From NCBI RefSeq assembly GCF_020360975.1, contig NW_025408668.1, positions 2,480,001 to 2,544,000 of the forward strand: a stretch of 64,000 nucleotides of DNA. The letters run 5' to 3'. A program made the translations under genes and the position numbers. Below are positions 11,498 through 23,527 of the stretch, in pieces (within the stretch, counting starts at the first letter, position 1; every line of letters begins with the position of its first letter). Origin of the DNA: Hirsutella rhossiliensis. Its lineage: Eukaryota; Ascomycota; Sordariomycetes; Hypocreales; Ophiocordycipitaceae. The notes below the pieces were generated by a model. It did no database searches. It worked only from the letters and a program-made list of their open reading frames with translations, and was not told the origin of the DNA.

Positions 11498-12787
11498 ATG
11501 TTCCTAACTATGAAGCTTTTTATCATCTTTTCTTCGTTGACCGCGCTTGCTTTTGCAATAGGTCTTCCGCCAACTCGCAAGCTCCCGTGGATACCAGCAC
11601 CTTCCCCCCCAGTTTCATGTCCACTACCACATGCATTAGCGGATACACCCCATGAAACGGAGGCGCTCTGTGGTACCGCCAAATACTGCGACTTCTTTTT
11701 GTTTTCCTTTCCTGTTGAAGACAATCGATTTCCAGCTTATAACGCACACGCCTGCTTTAATGCCCATGAGCCTGAACCTATCTCTAATCAAGCGAATAGT
11801 GAAGGTACGTTTAAAGAGGTAGCTTATACCAATATTGGAAGGCGTTGTTATGAAATTAGCTATAAAGTAATAACTTTTACTAAAACTCATGTAGCATCAA
11901 ATGATGTCTTTGATGACGAGATGACATCAAATTATGTCTTTGACAACAAGATACCATCGAATTCCATCATACAGGCTGGGATGGAACTTGCAGAAGCGGC
12001 CAAGGAACATCCAGAGTTAAACGGGTTGAAAGTTCTTGAATCAATAGCTGAATTATTAAATCAGTTAGCTCAAAATAATACTAGAGTGGCTGGGATACCA
12101 CTTGCAGGAGAGACCGGGGGGAAGATGGCAGAGTTGGAAGGGATAAAATTTATCGACCTGGTAGGTGAAAGGGTGAATGATATAGCTGAAACAGTGCTGG
12201 ACGTAGCTGAAGAGTTATGTCCGGAAGAGCCTGAGGGAAAGTTTGTAAAAGAGAGGGAAAGACCGGCTGACGGCAAGGGAGGATCAGGGGCTGGAGGACC
12301 GGTTGCAGGACCAGCTGTACCACCGATTATAGGACCGGCTGCAGGAGCAGCTGGAGGTATACTTGGGGGATTGGTTGGGGGGCTAAACACGGCTGCAGGC
12401 ATGTTTAACGCTGGGACCAAGGACGGCGAAGAAGGAGACGGGGCCGGCGACCTACCGGACAAGATCAACAACCAAGACAGGCAAGCCAGCCAACCAGAAA
12501 AGATCAACAACCAAGACAGGCAAGCCAGCCAACCAGAAAAGACCAACAACCAGAATCCCCAGGCCAGCGACCTACAAGACAAGATCAACAAACAGGACAC
12601 GCAGGCCGGCCAACCTGGCAAGACCAATAACCAGACTCCCCAGGCCAACCAACCAGGTGCCAAAGACAAATCAGGAGAGGGAAATATAGAGCCACCTAAA
12701 GAAAAGAATAGTTTATGGGACACTTTCGTAGAGTTTTATGGTCGGCCGGCAAAATGGGGCTACGATAAGAAAGTAGGTCTACCATAA
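11498..12787 (+). CDS. Secreted protein with 13-residue Gln/Asn-rich repeats, unknown family
   Basis: A single 429-codon frame. It starts with MFLTMKLFIIFSSLTALAFA, a strong signal peptide; the second Met (residue 5) could be the real start. Residues 40-120 form a Cys-containing region (SCPLPH, ALCGTAKYC, AHACFNAHEP, GRRCYEI), probably a disulphide-bonded head. Residues 150-240 look helical. Residues 260-300 are Gly/Ala/Pro-rich and hydrophobic (GGPVAGPAVPPIIGPAAGAA). Residues 322-387 are five repeats of the type KINNQDRQASQPE. The tail is WDTFVEFYGRPAKWGYD. No family is recognised. It has normal ORF integrity although it sits among broken transposons, and the Fot1 element inserted only 66 bp past its stop. 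Effector-like by context, which is inference. Confidence 0.65.
   Translation: MFLTMKLFIIFSSLTALAFAIGLPPTRKLPWIPAPSPPVSCPLPHALADTPHETEALCGTAKYCDFFLFSFPVEDNRFPAYNAHACFNAHEPEPISNQANSEGTFKEVAYTNIGRRCYEISYKVITFTKTHVASNDVFDDEMTSNYVFDNKIPSNSIIQAGMELAEAAKEHPELNGLKVLESIAELLNQLAQNNTRVAGIPLAGETGGKMAELEGIKFIDLVGERVNDIAETVLDVAEELCPEEPEGKFVKERERPADGKGGSGAGGPVAGPAVPPIIGPAAGAAGGILGGLVGGLNTAAGMFNAGTKDGEEGDGAGDLPDKINNQDRQASQPEKINNQDRQASQPEKTNNQNPQASDLQDKINKQDTQAGQPGKTNNQTPQANQPGAKDKSGEGNIEPPKEKNSLWDTFVEFYGRPAKWGYDKKVGLP
12461..12658 (+). repeat. Five tandem 39-42-bp coding repeats
   Basis: Units at 12461-12499, 12500-12538, 12539-12580 (one codon longer), 12581-12619 and 12620-12658 encode K-[IT]-N-[NK]-Q-x-x-Q-A-x-x-x-x. 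The first two are identical at the protein level and the later ones diverge. The lengths keep the reading frame, so copy number could vary without disrupting the protein. Confidence 0.9.
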
Positions 12788-12852
12788 TAGTTATTACCGG
12801 TTAAGGAGCTCTAGAAGCCGACTTTTTACATGGCCGCTTAGATAAGCTAATA

Positions 12853-15176
12853 AGGGATTTCCCGGTGATCTGCCGGATCGGGCGATTCGCCGGATTCACC
12901 GCCAGTTCACGTCTCCACTTCAATCCTGAATTTCTCCACCACCATGGCCCCGATTGATGAAGCGCTTGAGTTTCTGAAGCTGTGTGACACTGTTAACTAT
13001 GCCAAGACTGCGCGTCAGTTCAATTGCGACGAGACTACCCTGCGACGGCGACACCAAGGCAAACAGAGGTCAAGACGGGATGCCGACAGTTTGTATAAGT
13101 CACGTCTCTCAAAACAGCAAGAAAGGGATCTTGTTGCGTATATTCGCAAGCTTTCATCACGTGGGATTCCGCCTACGCTGCCGATGATCAAAAGTTTTGC
13201 CCAGGATATCGCCAAAATTGAGGTCGGAAAGGACTGGCCGTATAGCTTCGTCCGACGTAACAGCGATGAGCTCGGTTGCACTTGGTTCGACGGTTTTGAT
13301 ATCGCAAGAAAGAGAGCAGACAATGCTTCTAGATACAGAGCCTACTATGAGCTTGTAAGTAGGTGCCCAAGTCCATCCCTTCATTGCTGATCGTACAAGA
13401 TTGGCGAGAAAATCGAGAAATACGACATCCTGCCTTGCAACACGTATAATGTGGACGAAAAGGGCTTTCTCCTCGGCGTCATCAATCGTACCAAGAGAGT
13501 ATTCTCTGTTCGTGCCAAGAAGCAAGGAAAATTGATCGGTGCTGCGCAGGATGGCAACAGATCATGGATCACGTTCCTGGCATGTGTCTGTCAAGACCTG
13601 ACAGCGCTACCCCCGTTTCTCATCTACCAAGGCAAGCCAGGGCAAGTTCAGGACTCCTGGCTCACGGAGTTTGATCCGGAGCACCAAGCGGCGTTTTCAC
13701 AACCTCAGAAACGGGTTGGACGAACCATGAACTTGGAAAGGAATGGCTCATTGGTGTTTTCGACCGGTTCACGAAAGAAAAGGCGCGAAACGGCCGGGAT
13801 TACCGCCTCCTGATTACCGACGGACACTCTAGTCATGTCAATATGGACTTCCTGGAGTGGTGTGACCAGCATCGGATAATCGTTGCCGTGTTTCCGCCGC
13901 ATTCCACGCACAGGCTGCAGCCCCTTGATGTGTCCCTTTTTGGCCCTCTTTCGACCGCATACACCAACCAGCTCATCCAGTGGACTGCAAAGACACAGGG
14001 ACTCATCGGGCTATCGAAACGCGAGTTCTGGTCGTTATTTTGGAACGCATTCGGGTCATCTTTCTCGGCGGAGAACATCGCAAGTGGTTGGAAACGGACC
14101 GGACTCCTCCCATTTGACCCTGAAGTCGTTTTGTCGCAGATCGCGGAGAAAACAGAAGATGAGTCTGAGTCTGGCGACAGCTCCGTTGACTCGCTCGCCC
14201 TGCAGCAGCCCACTGCTCGGGATTTGCGCCGACTTGTCGACAAGGTAGTCGATGGATCCTCAAAAACGCTAGCCGAGACAGTCGGAAGCTCAAAGTACTC
14301 TCGAAAGTCTCCAATCTCAGAACGAATTGCTTCGATATGAGAATCAGGGACTTCGGGAGACTATCTTTCACGAAAAGCAGCGCAGAATGCGCGGTAAAGC
14401 TCTGAAGGATTACCTTTTCGATCGTGTAGATCCTAACTCGGCGCAGGTATTTAGCCCTGCAAAGTGGCCCAAGCGCGCTTGAAGAAAGCAGCCATGGAGA
14501 CTCAGAAGCAAGAAGAGGCCTTGGAGAAAGAACGACAAAGGTTTGAGCGACAGCAAAAGGCGGCAAACCTCAAAGTTCTCGCTCTGGAGAAGAGAAGGCA
14601 GCGGGAGGCAAAAACTGAGCAAAGACGTCAGGCAAAGGAAGCCAGACAACAAGAGCGGGAGAAAAACAGGCAGATACGGAAAGAGCTCAAGCGAAAGAAC
14701 CAGAAAAAAATGTCGGAAATGGGATCCGGACCCTCTGTTGCTCCACAGACTCGCGAGAAGAGTCCGGGCGTTCGAGACGAGATTGTCGTCGCCATTTCGG
14801 CTCCACCAGAACCGACGACAGCTCCGGAACACTCAAAATCGCCAAACATTAAGTTGCGTAAAGATCCAAAGCCGGCATTGACCACTTCCTCACGTCCCAA
14901 AAGCCATCATTGGCTGTCGAGCGCGACCAGGAGATGGTAGTCGCAATGCGGGGACTTGCGCGATCGGGACGCCACAGGAAGCGGCCACGGTGGCTTGATG
15001 ACTGCGAAGTAGATTGAATGGAATTGCTAGGCATCTTTCTTGCTTCTGCTTTAATGTGAGATTGTTTCATATTATTTTCGTGGAGTTTCACTCAAATCTT
15101 CACCGGAATGCAAGGGAACCAAAATCCGGCGAATCGTCCGATCCGGCAGATCACCGGGAAATCCCTTATAAATATC
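12853..15176 (+). mobile_element. Fot1/pogo-like DNA transposon (Tc1-mariner superfamily)
   Basis: Terminal inverted repeats of 44 bp with one mismatch begin AGGGATTTCCCGGTG. Both ends are flanked by TA (12851-12852 and 15177-15178), the target duplication of this superfamily. The length is 2324 bp. The 44-bp repeat length matches what is known for Fot1. It carries a CENP-B-like HTH and DDD transposase. Confidence 0.93.
12944..15017 (+). pseudogene. Fot1-like DDD transposase, frameshifted
   Basis: The N-terminal helix-turn-helix (psq plus CENP-B type) is at 12944-13354. A GTAAGT...CAAG intron of 45 bp (13355-13399) keeps the frame into YNVDEKGFLLG with the first catalytic Asp. The frame is lost near 13707. 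In another frame come LLITDGHSSH (second Asp) and THRLQPLDVSLFGPL (third Asp), ending at 14340. A Lys/Glu/Gln-rich coiled-coil tail (14464-14940) and a final basic piece (to 15017) lie in further frames. At least three frame changes make this copy inactive. The catalytic triad itself is still readable. Confidence 0.85.
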
Positions 15177-15529
15177 GGGCCGTCTCACGAAATATCGGCG
15201 CCTATTAGAAGAGGGCGCATAGGCTCACGAGACTATCCGTTGTGAAAAAAACAAAGAACCCGAGTCGACGAAGCCGTCTACAGCTGATCACCCGTGCCCA
15301 AGAGGTGATTTGCAATACTAAATGTTCCTTCAATGAGGATTGCTCATGGAGACAGATCAGGTGCCTCCACCAACACCAGCTCTAAGTTTAGGGCTGATAT
15401 TTGAAGATTTTGAAGTCGAATCGGCCTCGGGACCCTTGAATTGAATGAAGCCGAATCGGGTAAGGTCTTCAAATTCGACGAATCAAAAATCAGGAGTCTT
15501 CATTCAATTCATTCATAAAAATTGTGAAT

Positions 15530-16940
15530 GAATGGCGATATGGTCGAAACGTAAGGCGAAAAAAAATTATCACCCGCTTCGCGGCCAAGGGACATACAGG
15601 AGGAAAGGGTCAATACCGAAGCCACCCACCAAGGGCCTCTTCCTGTTCTTCCTCGGCAGGCTCACATACACATCAATAAACAAGCTGCTTTGACCCCATC
15701 ATTAAGGGGTTTGCCCGCGCGGACACGGTAACTTCGAGTTCGGCCGCGCTTGTGATGACGCTCTGCGTATTTAAAAGTCTGTTGTGCGTGTTTCAGTTGG
15801 ATTCCACCGTCCACACTCCACTGGCAAAATCCTAGTCCCGCGCCGCCCGCGTCTGGCGGGGCGTCGCTGAAATCGAGGCGAAGGACGGCAGTTAGGGCGT
15901 CCATATATTGTGGTATAACGACCTAACAGTGCCTGATACGCCACCGTTTCAGCAATCTTGCCACCCTATACGGAGTATTAAAAAACACCATGAAGCTCAT
16001 GAACAGTGCCATTTTATAATGCACATGATTTAAATGTAGTGCCGCTCGAATGTTCTGGATTTTCTCGTTCGGATGATATAACCCTCGATAGTTACATGTC
16101 GTTAACATTTGCTCAAGAAATGCCACATCATCTTGAAGGCAATCAATGGATAGCCCATTTTTTGGTTGGAATACTACATTTCAAGCACATATTAAGCTCG
16201 GCAACCCATATTCTGGATATATAATATAATAATTATACCGCTGTACAGCCCCCAGCAAGCTGATTCGAAAAACGCGTTCAGATCCCTCAACATCTCAATA
16301 CTGCGCGAACAATTGGAAGTGACACGAATCGAGTCAGCTCGCGATTTGGAGGCTGTTAGGGACTTATCTACTCCTCGAGCCCAATATGACTGCTACTTGT
16401 TTGTCCACACAAACTAGCCCGATCAGAAAGTACCGAAAAATCTGCATGATAAGGATATATTGTGCCAACTAGCCGCGTTCAGACGCGTTATTTCCGCTCA
16501 GTTGACCACCTGTTAATTCTACTGCTGTCGGAAAGACAGGGTCGTCAGCCCATCCACCTTTTGCCTGCGTGGCGCAACGGTCTTCGCGACAACTGCCACG
16601 ACATTATTTTACCACGACCTCGCCTAATTCCTGCTTCGATATTCCGACAGCGGCTTCGGATCAGCCCCCGAATCAACGCCCTGACCGACGACCTATCCTA
16701 CCCGTTCAACCCCGACTCCTTGACACTTTATTGTGGTTTATTTGGTGTCGTTCCGACTACCTGTGTCGCGTCCATTCTCGAGCCTTTCAGCCAAGATCAG
16801 GTAAAACTTCATTACTCTCAAATCTACCCTCCTTATTTAATTACCTTACGAGTGGATAGCTAATTATAACATGATACGTAGTATGGCCCTGCTGAAACAA
16901 AAACATCTGCCGCAGCGAATTTCTTTGCTCAAGGACCCGG
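15530..16940. other. 5' part of the second hAT without a clear gene
   Basis: About 1.4 kb between the left subterminal repeats and the transposase. Short frames near 16462-16863 might be a 5' exon: a GTAAAA donor follows at about 16800 and an acceptor ends near 16881. None resembles a known protein. An old insertion or solo fragment inside the element is possible but I see no boundaries. Confidence 0.35.
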
Positions 16941-16946
16941 CGTAAA

Positions 16947-19523
16947 TTGCCAACGCAGAATTATGCCCGCATCGAACGTCCTCAATTCAACCTCGGAATC
17001 CCGCGCGCGCGCGGTTCTAGCGCAACTCCGGCTCCTTCCTCTCCTCTTCCAACTGGCGAAGATACAATTGTCTGCGCGCCCCCGGGTCATCCTGACTGTG
17101 AGTCAGATGATGACATGCCCGACGCGGATACACCAGAGCCGCCATTGAACAGTAGTCATATGACGCTCGCAGAGAAAGCCGGACTTATCAAGAAGTGGGC
17201 CGACAACAAACAAAAGCATGTTCGCAAGAAGAGAGACAAGAACAGCCACGTCTATTGGTATATGCAGAGGAAGCTATAGACAGAAGCTTTTACTCAGAGG
17301 ATAAGGATGGGCCGAAGATCTTCCAAGAGTTCCGGTGGACTTGTATAGAGTGCCTTCAAAATCCCAATCCTCTTCGGAAGAGATTCCAGGTCCTCGAATC
17401 GAACCGCCGAGGGGTTACCTCTGGCATGGGAGACCATTTAAAAATCCACGGTATTACGAAGGAATCTCACCACGCTCGAATTAATGGATACGGCCGCGCC
17501 ATTGGTGGAGGAGATTATACAGAGGCAGACGCATGGAGCGGTCGACCTAGGCAGAGAGCAAGACTCACGGCAAAGGAGTCTATCCGCCGGTGGTTTGTAA
17601 AACACCGACAACCCTTCTCTGTTGTCGAGACTCCTGCTTTTCAAGAGATGTTCTTGGCTCACAACACAACATGTGTGTACAGGAGTCGTATAACGTTACG
17701 CAATCATATATATACAGACTTTGTCGAACGCAGGAGAAGCTGAAGATTGAGCTTGAGTACAATTGTGCCACCATCTCGTTCACCCTTGATATCTGGACAG
17801 CACCGAATCAGGTGCCCATTTTCGCCATTATTGCGCACTGGATTACACCGGAGTTTGAGGAGAGAGAAGAAGTTATTGAGTTTATTGAGCTCAAAAGATC
17901 TCACACTGGCAAACAATTAGCTGAGATAGTTGAGAGGACGCTTGAGGAGCTCAGGCTCAAGCCTAAGCTTCTCGCCATTACGGGAGACAACGCCGGCAAT
18001 AACGGCACGCTCTGTCAGTCTTTGTACGATTCTCTCAAGACCAAATTCGACGACAAGGTGAGCCCAATAGGAGGCCCGCATGCGCTTTCACGGCAGGAAG
18101 AGTTGGATCCGCTGTCTAGCTCATATTACCTCGCTCATTTGTGAGGGCGTCTTGCAAGATCTCAAAGCAGGCACAGCGAAGGAAGCCAAGAAGATGCTTG
18201 ACAAGTGGGACGAAGAGAATAAAAGCAACAACTACACCATTCCGGGAGACTCTAGTCGAAGTGGGATTGCCAAAATCCGCCTCCTCAATCTCTGGATGTT
18301 GAGATCCGGGTCTAGGGAGCAAGACTTCAAAAGCATGCCGCGCACGCACTACCGGAAGCCAACCTACGATGTCGACACTCGCTGGAATTCGGCCTACGAC
18401 ATGATTGACCAATTCCTCGAGCTTGAGGCAGAGTATACTGAGTTCGTTGATACTCACCCGCAAGTCAAGTGCCTCCTGCCCTTATCAGAAGAGATTGTCG
18501 CTCTCTATCAACTGCGGAAGGTTCTGAAGCCGTTTAAAGACCACACTCTGAAAGTCTCCGAAGTTATGCCGCCGATCTCACAAAGTCTCGATATCTATTG
18601 GGATTTGGAAGCTCTCCTTGATGATGTAGTCGAAGGAGTTGGCGACTTTACAGACCTTGATATGTCCATTCGAGACGCCTTCTCGAAGGGCAAAGCAAAA
18701 CACGTTACTTATATGAAGAAGCTTGACGATCAAATGATGCTATTCGCAGCTCACATCCTGGATCCGCGTTATAAAACTCACCAATTGGAAATGATGATAC
18801 CGGATCAATACTCTGAGATTATGGCTAAAGTCAAGAAGTATTTCAAAACGGAGTGGCCGGAGCTAGCAGCATTGAATGCCACAAACTCAACTATGAGCCA
18901 ATCCAGACCAGCTGAGCGTCCTCAAGGAGTCTCCATTGCGCAATGGAGAGCCATCCAAATGAAGAAGGCGAGGAGGCGGAGACGGGCGCGGCGATCCCTA
19001 TTTCGGAGCTTGAACGGTGGCTTGCAGCTCCTCGAATAGAGTTCGACGAGTCTATTGCAAAGTCTCCAGACTTCCTACTGAAGTGGTGGAAAGAACACAA
19101 GGTCAGTGGCCACTTTTGGCTGCGGCGGCGCGTGATCTTCTCTCTGTCTCTGGCTCTGAAGTTGACGTGGAACGCCTCTTCAGCGGTTGTAGAGACGAAT
19201 TCGGTATCCGCCGTCACGCCTTGAAGGCAGATACGGTGCAGTACTAACACTTTTACGGAGTGCTTATACTCAGGAAGATAAGATCGATCAGGCGTTGATC
19301 AAGGCGGCCATGGAGTATGACATCCTGCCCTTTGCCAATAGTATTATTTGGAGACCAGACCACATTCCGGGCAAGCTGGAAGATGGTATGTATGGATATA
19401 CCCTCATTATATATGTAGGTATATGCTAATCTGTGTTCAGGCGAGAATCCTCCTCAACCTCTTCCTCCCACCGAGGCTCCCACGAACCCCTACCCCCAAA
19501 CCTCCTGCATCCCAAGCCGATAA
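16947..19523 (+). pseudogene. Second hAT transposase, frameshifted
   Basis: Parts in order: acidic N-terminus (to 17279); a BED-like zinc finger region (FRWTCIECLQNPNP then GDHLKIHG, 17320-17450); catalytic core with SFTLDIWTAPNQVPIFAIIA and TGDNAGNN (17770-18005), then IRCLAHITSLICEGVL and KPTYDVDTRWNSAYDMI in a different frame (18110-18400); LDDQMMLFAAHILDPRYK (18720-18775); dimerisation motif AARDLLSVSGSEVDVERLFS (about 19120-19180). A last piece across a possible 3' intron (about 19386-19440) ends at 19523. At least four frame changes. Confidence 0.85.
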
Positions 19524-20012
19524 GTCTGCGATATCAACCCCCTGTCTAGATACAATGGAGGCTTCGGAGGATTGGGGCTCTAAGAGTGTAGCCGTGTACA
19601 GTGGCGGATTCGAACGCGTTGTACCGACGTATTTTGAGGATTCGGCAGAGCTTTGAAAGTGCTTATTTTCAGTCGATTTGCCTAGGACAGGCGGATCAGT
19701 ATTTATGTAAGTTAATTTTTGTAGTATTCGGGATTATCGACTTCTTAGAAGGCTATAACTTAAAACTATATACTACTTATTGGCGTTTTGAGGCATCTTT
19801 GCAATCGCTCAGGTACACACCAAATTCACTTCGTTTAGGGGATCCCTTCAAACCATTCATGAATGGCCTGAATTGGCCCAAACCCAACTTGAATCGCGAA
19901 AATTGGAGCTTGAAGATTTTGAATCAAGATCCAAAAAATTCAATTCATTTGATTCATCCTTCATTCAAAATCTTCAAAATCTTCACCTTCGTCTATCACC
20001 CCTATCTAAGTT

Positions 20013-23000
20013 AGGCGGCGCACAGTCAAATTTTTGGAGAGGCACCTAATACGGGAAGGTGCTGTCGTGGAGAGAGACATGTCTTGTTGGTTGGAGAGAA
20101 AGGTCACTTCGTTTGTGCAGCTCGTAGCCGCCAGTTGCTTAGGCCGATTCCGTCTTTGATTCGATTGGTGACCACGTCGGCAGGCATTCTGACCGGTACT
20201 TATGCGTGGTGCGCTTTTGGTATACTGGCAACTATAACGACAATGCGAATGTCACGCTTGGTGCATATAATAGAAGCGGAAAATGTGGATTTGGCTCCCT
20301 CCATTCGAGGAAATTCCGCCGGAATTAGACCATGTGAAGCCTCTTTTGAGGCGGCTTCGGGGAATATGTTTCTGTCAAGACAATGAAAGCCTTGTAATAC
20401 GCGATAATAACATCTCCATTGGGGATGCCCTTACTTTGCTTGGTGTAATGGTACTTTACTAGCTTGCTGGTTTTTTCTCCGCAAGGGCAAACTCTTCACT
20501 GCGATACCATCAGATATTCCAGCTTTCCCGAGACGCACCAGCTATAGTGCTCCCACGAATCCTAAGAACCCTAGGGTTCCTACTAGTTGATGGGTGGCCT
20601 ATCTGGTACCTTCTGATATTGATCGGCGCGAGTCTCTTAGGCAGCGTTTGCCTCATTGCTATCGCTGCTGGCCTCCCCCACAGCTTTGAGGATACGTTGA
20701 CAGCAGAAAGCTACGCGTGTGAACTTGCCGCAGCTTTGATAGCGGGGTTCACTTTTCTTAGCACTATGCATTGACCGCTGGGTGAGTAGTAACCCACCAC
20801 GGCATAGATAGCCGGGGTTGTTCGGAATATGCCGCGATGCTACCTCCGAGCTGCGCAGGGGCGAGGAGCCGCAAGCCGATGCCGAGTGTGCTTTTAATTC
20901 AGCGCAATCGGCCTCCACCGCATTAGCCAGGGGGCAGTTGCCGAAATGCTAACCAGTGACACGTTATTTGTTGATGGTCTATGAAGTCGACAACGCTATC
21001 TATAAGTAGCCAGAGTGCAAGTCACTCATTGAAGCACTACACATCGAAGTCGATGATCATGGAGCCCCGGCGAGTCAGAATTGAGTGGGCGAGAGCAGCG
21101 CGTACAAAGCGTGAGGGAGAGTCGACAGCTCGAAGGCGATATTTCCCTAGGTCGGCGGCACGATGCCCCTGGCCGATGCGAAGTTCGACGGCCGCTGTCT
21201 CCTGTTGGAGCCGCCGCGGATCAAAGGATAGGGCGCTAGGCAGGTCCGAGGCGGAGTTTAGCGACGGTGAAAGCTGAGCATGTTATCGTTCCCAGGGCCT
21301 TAAGACGCTCCGGAAGTCCCCAATGGCTCTGTCTTATGTGCCAGCATCCTCTTCAGCTAATCAGGCCGGGAGCACCATCCCCACCTCGGACGGTTTGGCC
21401 TGCGCGGTAAAGAGAAATCTCCTGTGTCTTCCTCGATTCGATCCATTTGAAGAGGGGGAAGAGAATGTGGGATAATGTGCTCAGAACCACTTCCGTGACA
21501 TAGGTATATGGGTCCTCCCAAGCACACCGGGAGTGACTCTATCGCGACCCCCTCCGCCGCCTGCGATCGGCTGGAGCGCGGGTGCCAAGATCGTATTTTC
21601 TCTCCACCCTGCTACGTATCCATGCTATTCGCATTGTTTTCATGAGATCTACCTTCCTAATCCACACAATGGAGCTGGTAGAAACCCTGAGCCCGCCATA
21701 GGAACTGGTAAAAATGTAACATATATAGTGGTGTTGCGCAAAAGAACTAGACAAGTAGGGGTGGAGAGGTGGGTTTTTAACGCCATCTTTTAGGCCACCT
21801 TGGGACTACATGCATTCCTTTTGAGGGTATTGACTTAAGAAACAGAATTCTTTCTAGTCTTCAGTTTCTAAGATGGAAGAAGATAAACGAAGCGCCTGAG
21901 GACTGCAAGAGCAGAAAGAGTAATAGTTGGTCAGTCTTACATCCAGGTCGCGTCGCAGGGATAGGAGTTTCATTGGCCTATAGTTACTTCCGCGGCCTAT
22001 TGCCCCTCACTGTTAAATGCGCCCCCGGTTTCGTGGGCCCAACAACGCTTTCTAATTTATAATATTTCGATCGTGGTCATCGTGTCTTCTAGCCAACATC
22101 GAGGAAAGTCGGAGAAAACTCTGCACACATTCCCATCCGGCCCCGGCTCGAGTCTCTTCCGCCTCGCTGCGGACATTTGGACCATGCTATCCTCCGGCGG
22201 GCTTCTTTAGGGAGCCTCGTGTCGGATACCCAGTAAAGAGCAAGCCAGGATGGTAGCAACGCTTCCCACACCTTCTACTTCATCGACTCTATGAACGTAA
22301 CCTTCTTGGGATTAAATGGCGAACTATAGCAAAGATGTTAGTAGCGTTTGAGTAACATCGTCCACTCAATGCGCCTTTGCTCATCAGCTTAATTGAGACA
22401 TCCAACAATTCTCCGACAGGCAAATGGTGCTATTCCTGCACATCGCTCCCAAGTCTCTAAACTCAATTAATCATGTTCTCAATGCCGGCGCTGGAGATCT
22501 GAGATGCTCGCATGGGCAGTCAGGACGGCGATGAACAAGCTTTCCTTGACGCCCTGGACAAGTTCCAGCTGGCCGCCGACGACAATGGTTTGGTGCTATT
22601 GGGCTTTGCTATGACGCCGAGCATTTTGAGGCGACGCTTGAGTGTGGCTGGAGGTAATATATTGTACATTCTGATGGCTATGGCATCTTTGCCTCGGGGA
22701 ATGCAGGCTTCGAAAACGGCATCAAGCTCGGTACGGAGGTCAAGGCACACACCAAGAGCAATATCGGACGTATTCGTTGCACATTGACCCCTATCCCGCA
22801 AGGCCGTAAGGAAGCCCAGACTGCCAGCCGAGGCAAGTCACTAGGTTTGCGGATGAAGCTATCCAAATTTCTATTACCATTACGAGGCCCATGCGTCCAT
22901 ACCATCGCAAAAGTAGAATCAGACATTCCTTGTCGTCATAACGAGGACGGTCCGTCTCGAGTTGTTAATCAAGCTGCCGCCGCGCAGTCACCCTCCGCCG

Positions 23001-23525
23001 ATGGATCCGAAATCCACATATATTGATACTTAAAAATGTATCATGCGATGCAGATGACGTGACCTCATATTTCTGGGCTTGCAGTGGATATGGCGGAACG
23101 AAGACTAATCGTACGGCCAGTACTGTATTGAACTCCTCTTGATCTCTCCATCCTGGTTTCACCCCCTCACAGTCCTTACTCCTACCTATTTTGCCCCCTT
23201 TTGTAACACGGCCTAAATTCATGCCGACGCTTTCTCTCCAGCAGCATCGCTTTAACCAAAGTTTGACATCCACTATCCTTTCCTTGTCGCTTTCGACGGA
23301 GACTTGGCAATCTTTGTGCCCCGAGTATGACCTCGGCCCCTCGAGTTCTGAGCACTTGATTAAGAAAAAGATGCCGCATTACGGTGAGGCGAGGCTCCAG
23401 AAAGCTTCGTCCAAGAGCCTTGGACCTCGACAGATGGGCCGGCCGAGCTTTGTCTTTTAAGTCTTCGACGGCCTTTTGTTCAAATCTACATGGTGCTGGC
23501 CGTGTTAAGTACCTGAACATCATGG
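20013..23525. other. 3.5 kb without a recognisable gene
   Basis: Only short frames occur. Two stretches look like worn coding DNA: 20547-20774 on the plus strand (two hydrophobic segments, WYLLILIGASLLGSVCLIAI and ACELAAALIAGFTF) and about 22590-22800 on the plus strand (GYGIFASGNAGFENGIKLGT in one frame). Neither has a start codon, splice pattern or family I can name. Confidence 0.4.
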
Positions 23526-23527
23526 TC

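Larger units (their letters stand above)
15389..20004 (+). mobile_element. Second hAT DNA transposon, long 5' region
   Basis: Exact 8-bp target duplication TCTAAGTT at 15381-15388 and 20005-20012. The ends match as TAGGG[C/G]TGATA, an 11-bp imperfect inverted repeat, with subterminal GAAGATTTTGAAG and ATTCAATTCATT-type repeats on both sides (15400-15530 and 19880-19990). The length is 4616 bp. The transposase begins only about 1.5 kb in. Its ends and its protein differ from those of the hAT at 3055-6160, so it is a different family. Confidence 0.88.

Noticed and set aside
12461..12658. Regularly spaced repeats considered as a CRISPR-like array
   Set aside because: The repeats are adjacent, without spacers, in frame, and inside a eukaryotic coding sequence.
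13801..14340. Considered as a separate host gene
   Set aside because: It carries the second and third catalytic Asp motifs of the Fot1 transposase and lies within its inverted repeats.
20547..20774. Possible small membrane protein
   Set aside because: Two hydrophobic stretches but no ATG context, family match or neighbours; kept only as a comment on the gene-free stretch.
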